A DNA stretch of 64,000 nt from the NCBI GenBank assembly GCA_012934845.2, contig WNNJ02001572.1, positions 310,001-374,000 on the forward strand, written 5' to 3'. The notes beneath the pieces were generated by a model. It did no database searches. It had not been told where the DNA came from and was given only the letters and a program-made list of their open reading frames with translations. Made by a program: the position numbers and the translations under genes. Shown here piece by piece: positions 61,201-64,000 of the stretch; position 1 is the first letter of the stretch, and the number at the start of each line of letters is the position of its first letter. The stretch is from Pomphorhynchus laevis. Lineage: Eukaryota; Acanthocephala; Palaeacanthocephala; Echinorhynchida; Pomphorhynchidae.

Positions 61201-62740
61201 AATGAGTGTCCTTTATTTCTTATAAATTCGTTGTTTATAAATTCATTTCTTATGAATTCGTTGAATTTATTGAGCTGTCAAAAAATTTATTTTGCTGTCT
61301 AAACTTCTCAAGTCGTTAGAGAATTTTTTAGATTTTTTTCTAATCAACCATACGCAGTCAACCATACGATTGACTGCGAATAGAAATCATTATGCGTTTG
61401 TTGTAAATCCATATACTTTGTAACAGTATAACTTATCCAAAGGTTAACGATTTTTAATTTTTAAGTCAATAATTTTGATATGTCCATAACTAAGTATAAA
61501 AATCTCACTGATCAAATCGGCTGTTTTTTCAACACTGAACGAAGGGTAAATAATATTAAAAATGAGTAATATTATATTTTATATTATTTAATATTATTAA
61601 ATATTATAATAATATTTAATAATATTAAATATTATTAAAATTTTTAATAATAATATTAAAAATTACATAATTCCATGTGTTCTATAATACCATGTAGTTT
61701 AGATGCTATAATTTTAGATGCCATCATTTGTACATCAACAAATGATGTACACTAAATATAGCTTTACAAAACGAAATTCTTACCTTTTTGGTATTAGTTT
61801 AACGATAATTTCTCCTTAAAATAATCAGTTACGTTCAAACAATAATGATTTTTGACTAGTTCACTGCAATTCGTTGTAATTATGCAATTTCAATTCCTAT
61901 TGACCAATAGAATTTCTTCTTTTCTTACCGCAGTTCAAAACTTGAAATTGAGTTAAGCATTATGAGTGGACAATAAGCAACTTATTGAACAATTGATCTG
62001 TCAAATTGCTAATTATTCTGTTTCTAATTACTTTGTGAAATTGGAACAAATTATTGGAAGTGGGAGGTAAAAATAATAAAATGTTGTTTTCATTTTACTG
62101 GTTTATACAGAAAAAGTCGAGAAATGAAAACCTTTTTCCCACGCTTAGGCATCTTTAAATGTTTACCATTCAAAAGAAATGACATTTACAAGTAGAAACT
62201 GTAGACAATTTACCATCAAGAATTAGTGGGAAAGCGTTAGCAATTAGAAGTCTGCATTCCCACATTTTCGATCTTTTTTACAACCACAGTCATGCTGATC
62301 ATTTTACAATGAAGTGCGCTCAGTTTATTGTTTAGCACTTACTGGAAATATGAACAAAATGCACGTATGTGAATATGTCCCGAAGCACAAACATTCAATT
62401 CTTTCGATATTACGCTCGTAACAAGCGCTAATGCAACACAAAGACAACCGCATTATATGGTAATCGCTGTTCAGAAGATGCCGCGTATTACCTTTTTGTT
62501 GTCAAATTTTCACACTTCTATAATAACTGTTGAAATGTAATGGTCTAACCGAGTAAAGATCAAGTAAAATAGAATTTGTAAAGATTGTCAATATGTGACT
62601 TGATTTAAACAACAAATTCATGTATGATTTTCAACATTAAAGACGATGACTATAATATTTAAGCTTAAAAACATAAACTTATGTCTTAACAAAGATTAAA
62701 ACATATTTAGTTTGTCTAAATATAGATGTCTCTACTTTTA
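61201..62740. other. Intergenic, nothing recognised
   Basis: AT-rich palindromes at 61560-61670. No supported gene. Confidence 0.4.
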
Positions 62741-62759
62741 AATAATTTTGATTTATCAA

Positions 62760-62890
62760 AATATTAAAGGATTCTATTAATTCAATTTTATCCGTATATT
62801 TATATTTACTTGATGGTAAATATAAATATACGTAAGTACAAATATAAATACGTAAGTACTTATATTAGTAATATAAGTACTTACGGTAAT
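62760..62890 (-). repeat. Naiad-like RT scrap, inverted, with local hairpins
   Basis: The minus strand over 62815-62760 matches the ACCATCAAGTAAATATAAAT segment of 10715-10750. The following 60 bp are overlapping inverted copies of ATTTATATTTACTTGATGG and of the AAGTACTTA/ACGTAAGTAC words. Confidence 0.5.
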
Positions 62891-63780
62891 ATAAATACGT
62901 AAGTACTAATGATTTCAATTTTAGATCTTTTAAATGTAACAGAAAAAATTGTATAGTTTGTGATGTTATAAATAATAATTGTATTGTAGGTAATACGACA
63001 AACAAATGTCTTTCATTAAATATTAATAATAATTGTAACTGCAATACCGCAGGTGTAGTGTATCTAATACAATGTACATGTGGATTGCAATATATAGGAA
63101 AAAAATAACAAATGTTAAAAACTAGGTTTAGGCAACACATATATAATATACAGCATAATAGTCAAACTATATTTCATAAACATATGAGATTAATAGGACA
63201 TGATATTAAAAACTGTAAATTATTTATTTTAGAACATATTATCGAAGAAAACATTATCAATATTAAATCAAAAACTATTAGAAAAAGAAGATTTTTGGAT
63301 TAGAACGCGTAATTCCATGTACCCATTAGGATTGAATGACGTGGTACAAGGAATTGGCAGATGTAGTATAATACATAATAAACAACTGTATTATAATAAT
63401 CCGGTTAAACGCAAACCAAGAAGTCATGGTGATAAAAGGAATAGAAAAAATAGAGTTAAAGATATTAAAAAAGATATGTATATAAATAAACAATTAGAAA
63501 TTTTAAAACAAATTTTAAGAGATAATAAGCTGAACGATCTTTATGTAAATATAAGAAGTTTTTCTAAAGATATCATATGTTCAATAAATCAAAAATTAAT
63601 TAACGACTATGATAGGCTAAGTTGTATAATAGACAGTTATTGTAATACAAAATACTATAATCGTACAATAAATTTTTTTAATCAAAATTTATTATTGATA
63701 ACAGACAATTACAATTTACGGATTACCCGCAAATGGGCTCTTATATTATTATCCCTATTAAACTTAAAACATTATTTGTG
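62890..63780 (+). mobile_element. Permuted PLE (Naiad-like), N-terminal GIY-YIG part
   Basis: The plus strand reads FKCNRKNCIVC (Cys motif), then CNCNTAGVVYLIQCTCGLQY with IGKK (GIY-YIG) and LKTRFRQHIYNIQHNS, HMRLIGHDIKNCKLFILEHI. Then follow MYPLGLNDVVQGIGRCS and the basic KRKPRSHGDKRNRKNRVK. The endonuclease therefore lies before the GLND segment, the reverse of classic Penelope. It matches 40571-41016 until about 63672, where it breaks off. A few interruptions are present. Confidence 0.7.
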
Positions 63781-63829
63781 ATTTTGTGTAATCATTGATT
63801 GTTGCTTTCTGACATGTCTGCTTTCTGAC

Positions 63830-64000
63830 ATGCGTAAGGTTTTATCATTATTGACATTGAAACAGCCTTTGCAATAAGGGTTGAGATCCTTGATCGTAAG
63901 GTTCGTATACAATCATTGTACGAAGAATGGGTGCGAGTGGATATCTGACTTGATATTTGTTTCAGTACAGCGTTCGTTGTCGGACTCATCCCTCCTGTGG
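63830..64000 (+). mobile_element. Possible RTE-like reverse transcriptase remnant
   Basis: The plus strand reads LSLLTLKQ in one frame and IIDIETAFAIRVEILDRK then IQSLYEEWVRVD in another. D-I-E-x-A-F and SLYEEWVRV recall RT motif A and the segment before motif B in RTE LINEs. The window ends before confirmation is possible. Confidence 0.35.

Overview
The window is AT-rich eukaryotic DNA from an animal, most likely an invertebrate. It carries two multi-exon host genes on the minus strand, both rebuilt here from exon reading frames joined at GT-AG boundaries with matching phase. Introns are bimodal: several are only 42-54 nt (for example 15131-15177 and 55198-55241), the rest are 1-7 kb and packed with retroelement debris. 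The lineage cannot be fixed from sequence alone. The N-terminal SH3-DH-PH order of the first gene is known from UNC-89/obscurin-type proteins of nematodes and insects, and the second gene is an animal-type Notch.

Layout from left to right. 1-895: an array of a 16-bp repeat that ends in an inverted copy of itself. 1216-21752 (minus): the 5' part of an UNC-89/obscurin-like gene (SH3, then DH/RhoGEF, then PH); it is open at the left and runs beyond PH out of the array side. 21753-31839: intergenic DNA with two opposed Penelope-like element (PLE) fragments and a decayed LINE with endonuclease and reverse transcriptase. 31840-55420 (minus): an apparently complete Notch gene of 11 exons and about 1381 codons, with signal peptide, 12 EGF repeats, a single LNR, the heterodimerization region, one membrane helix, ankyrin repeats and a His-rich tail. 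55421-64000: upstream DNA with a well-kept PLE 3' half, a CR1/jockey-like LINE, a minus-strand reverse transcriptase with a Cys-rich motif, and a permuted (Naiad-like) PLE fragment.

The two host genes have no obvious functional link; they are neighbours on one strand. Nearly all other recognisable sequence is non-LTR or Penelope-like retroelement DNA. No tRNA, rRNA or CRISPR array was found.

The most interesting non-coding signals are RNA-like. A 331-bp tandem repeat in Notch intron 3 carries a hammerhead-ribozyme-type core with complementary helix I and II strands, but with one key base changed in both full copies. Several dispersed families that look like PLE termini carry CUGANGA...GAAA-like cores. 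Two further families have interleaved complementary segments (A-B-A'-B'). There are also runs of consecutive perfect hairpins, and a 380-bp tandem monomer that shares both its ends with a neighbouring LINE copy. The Notch protein is itself unusual in having one LNR instead of three and no Trp-x-Pro RAM motif.
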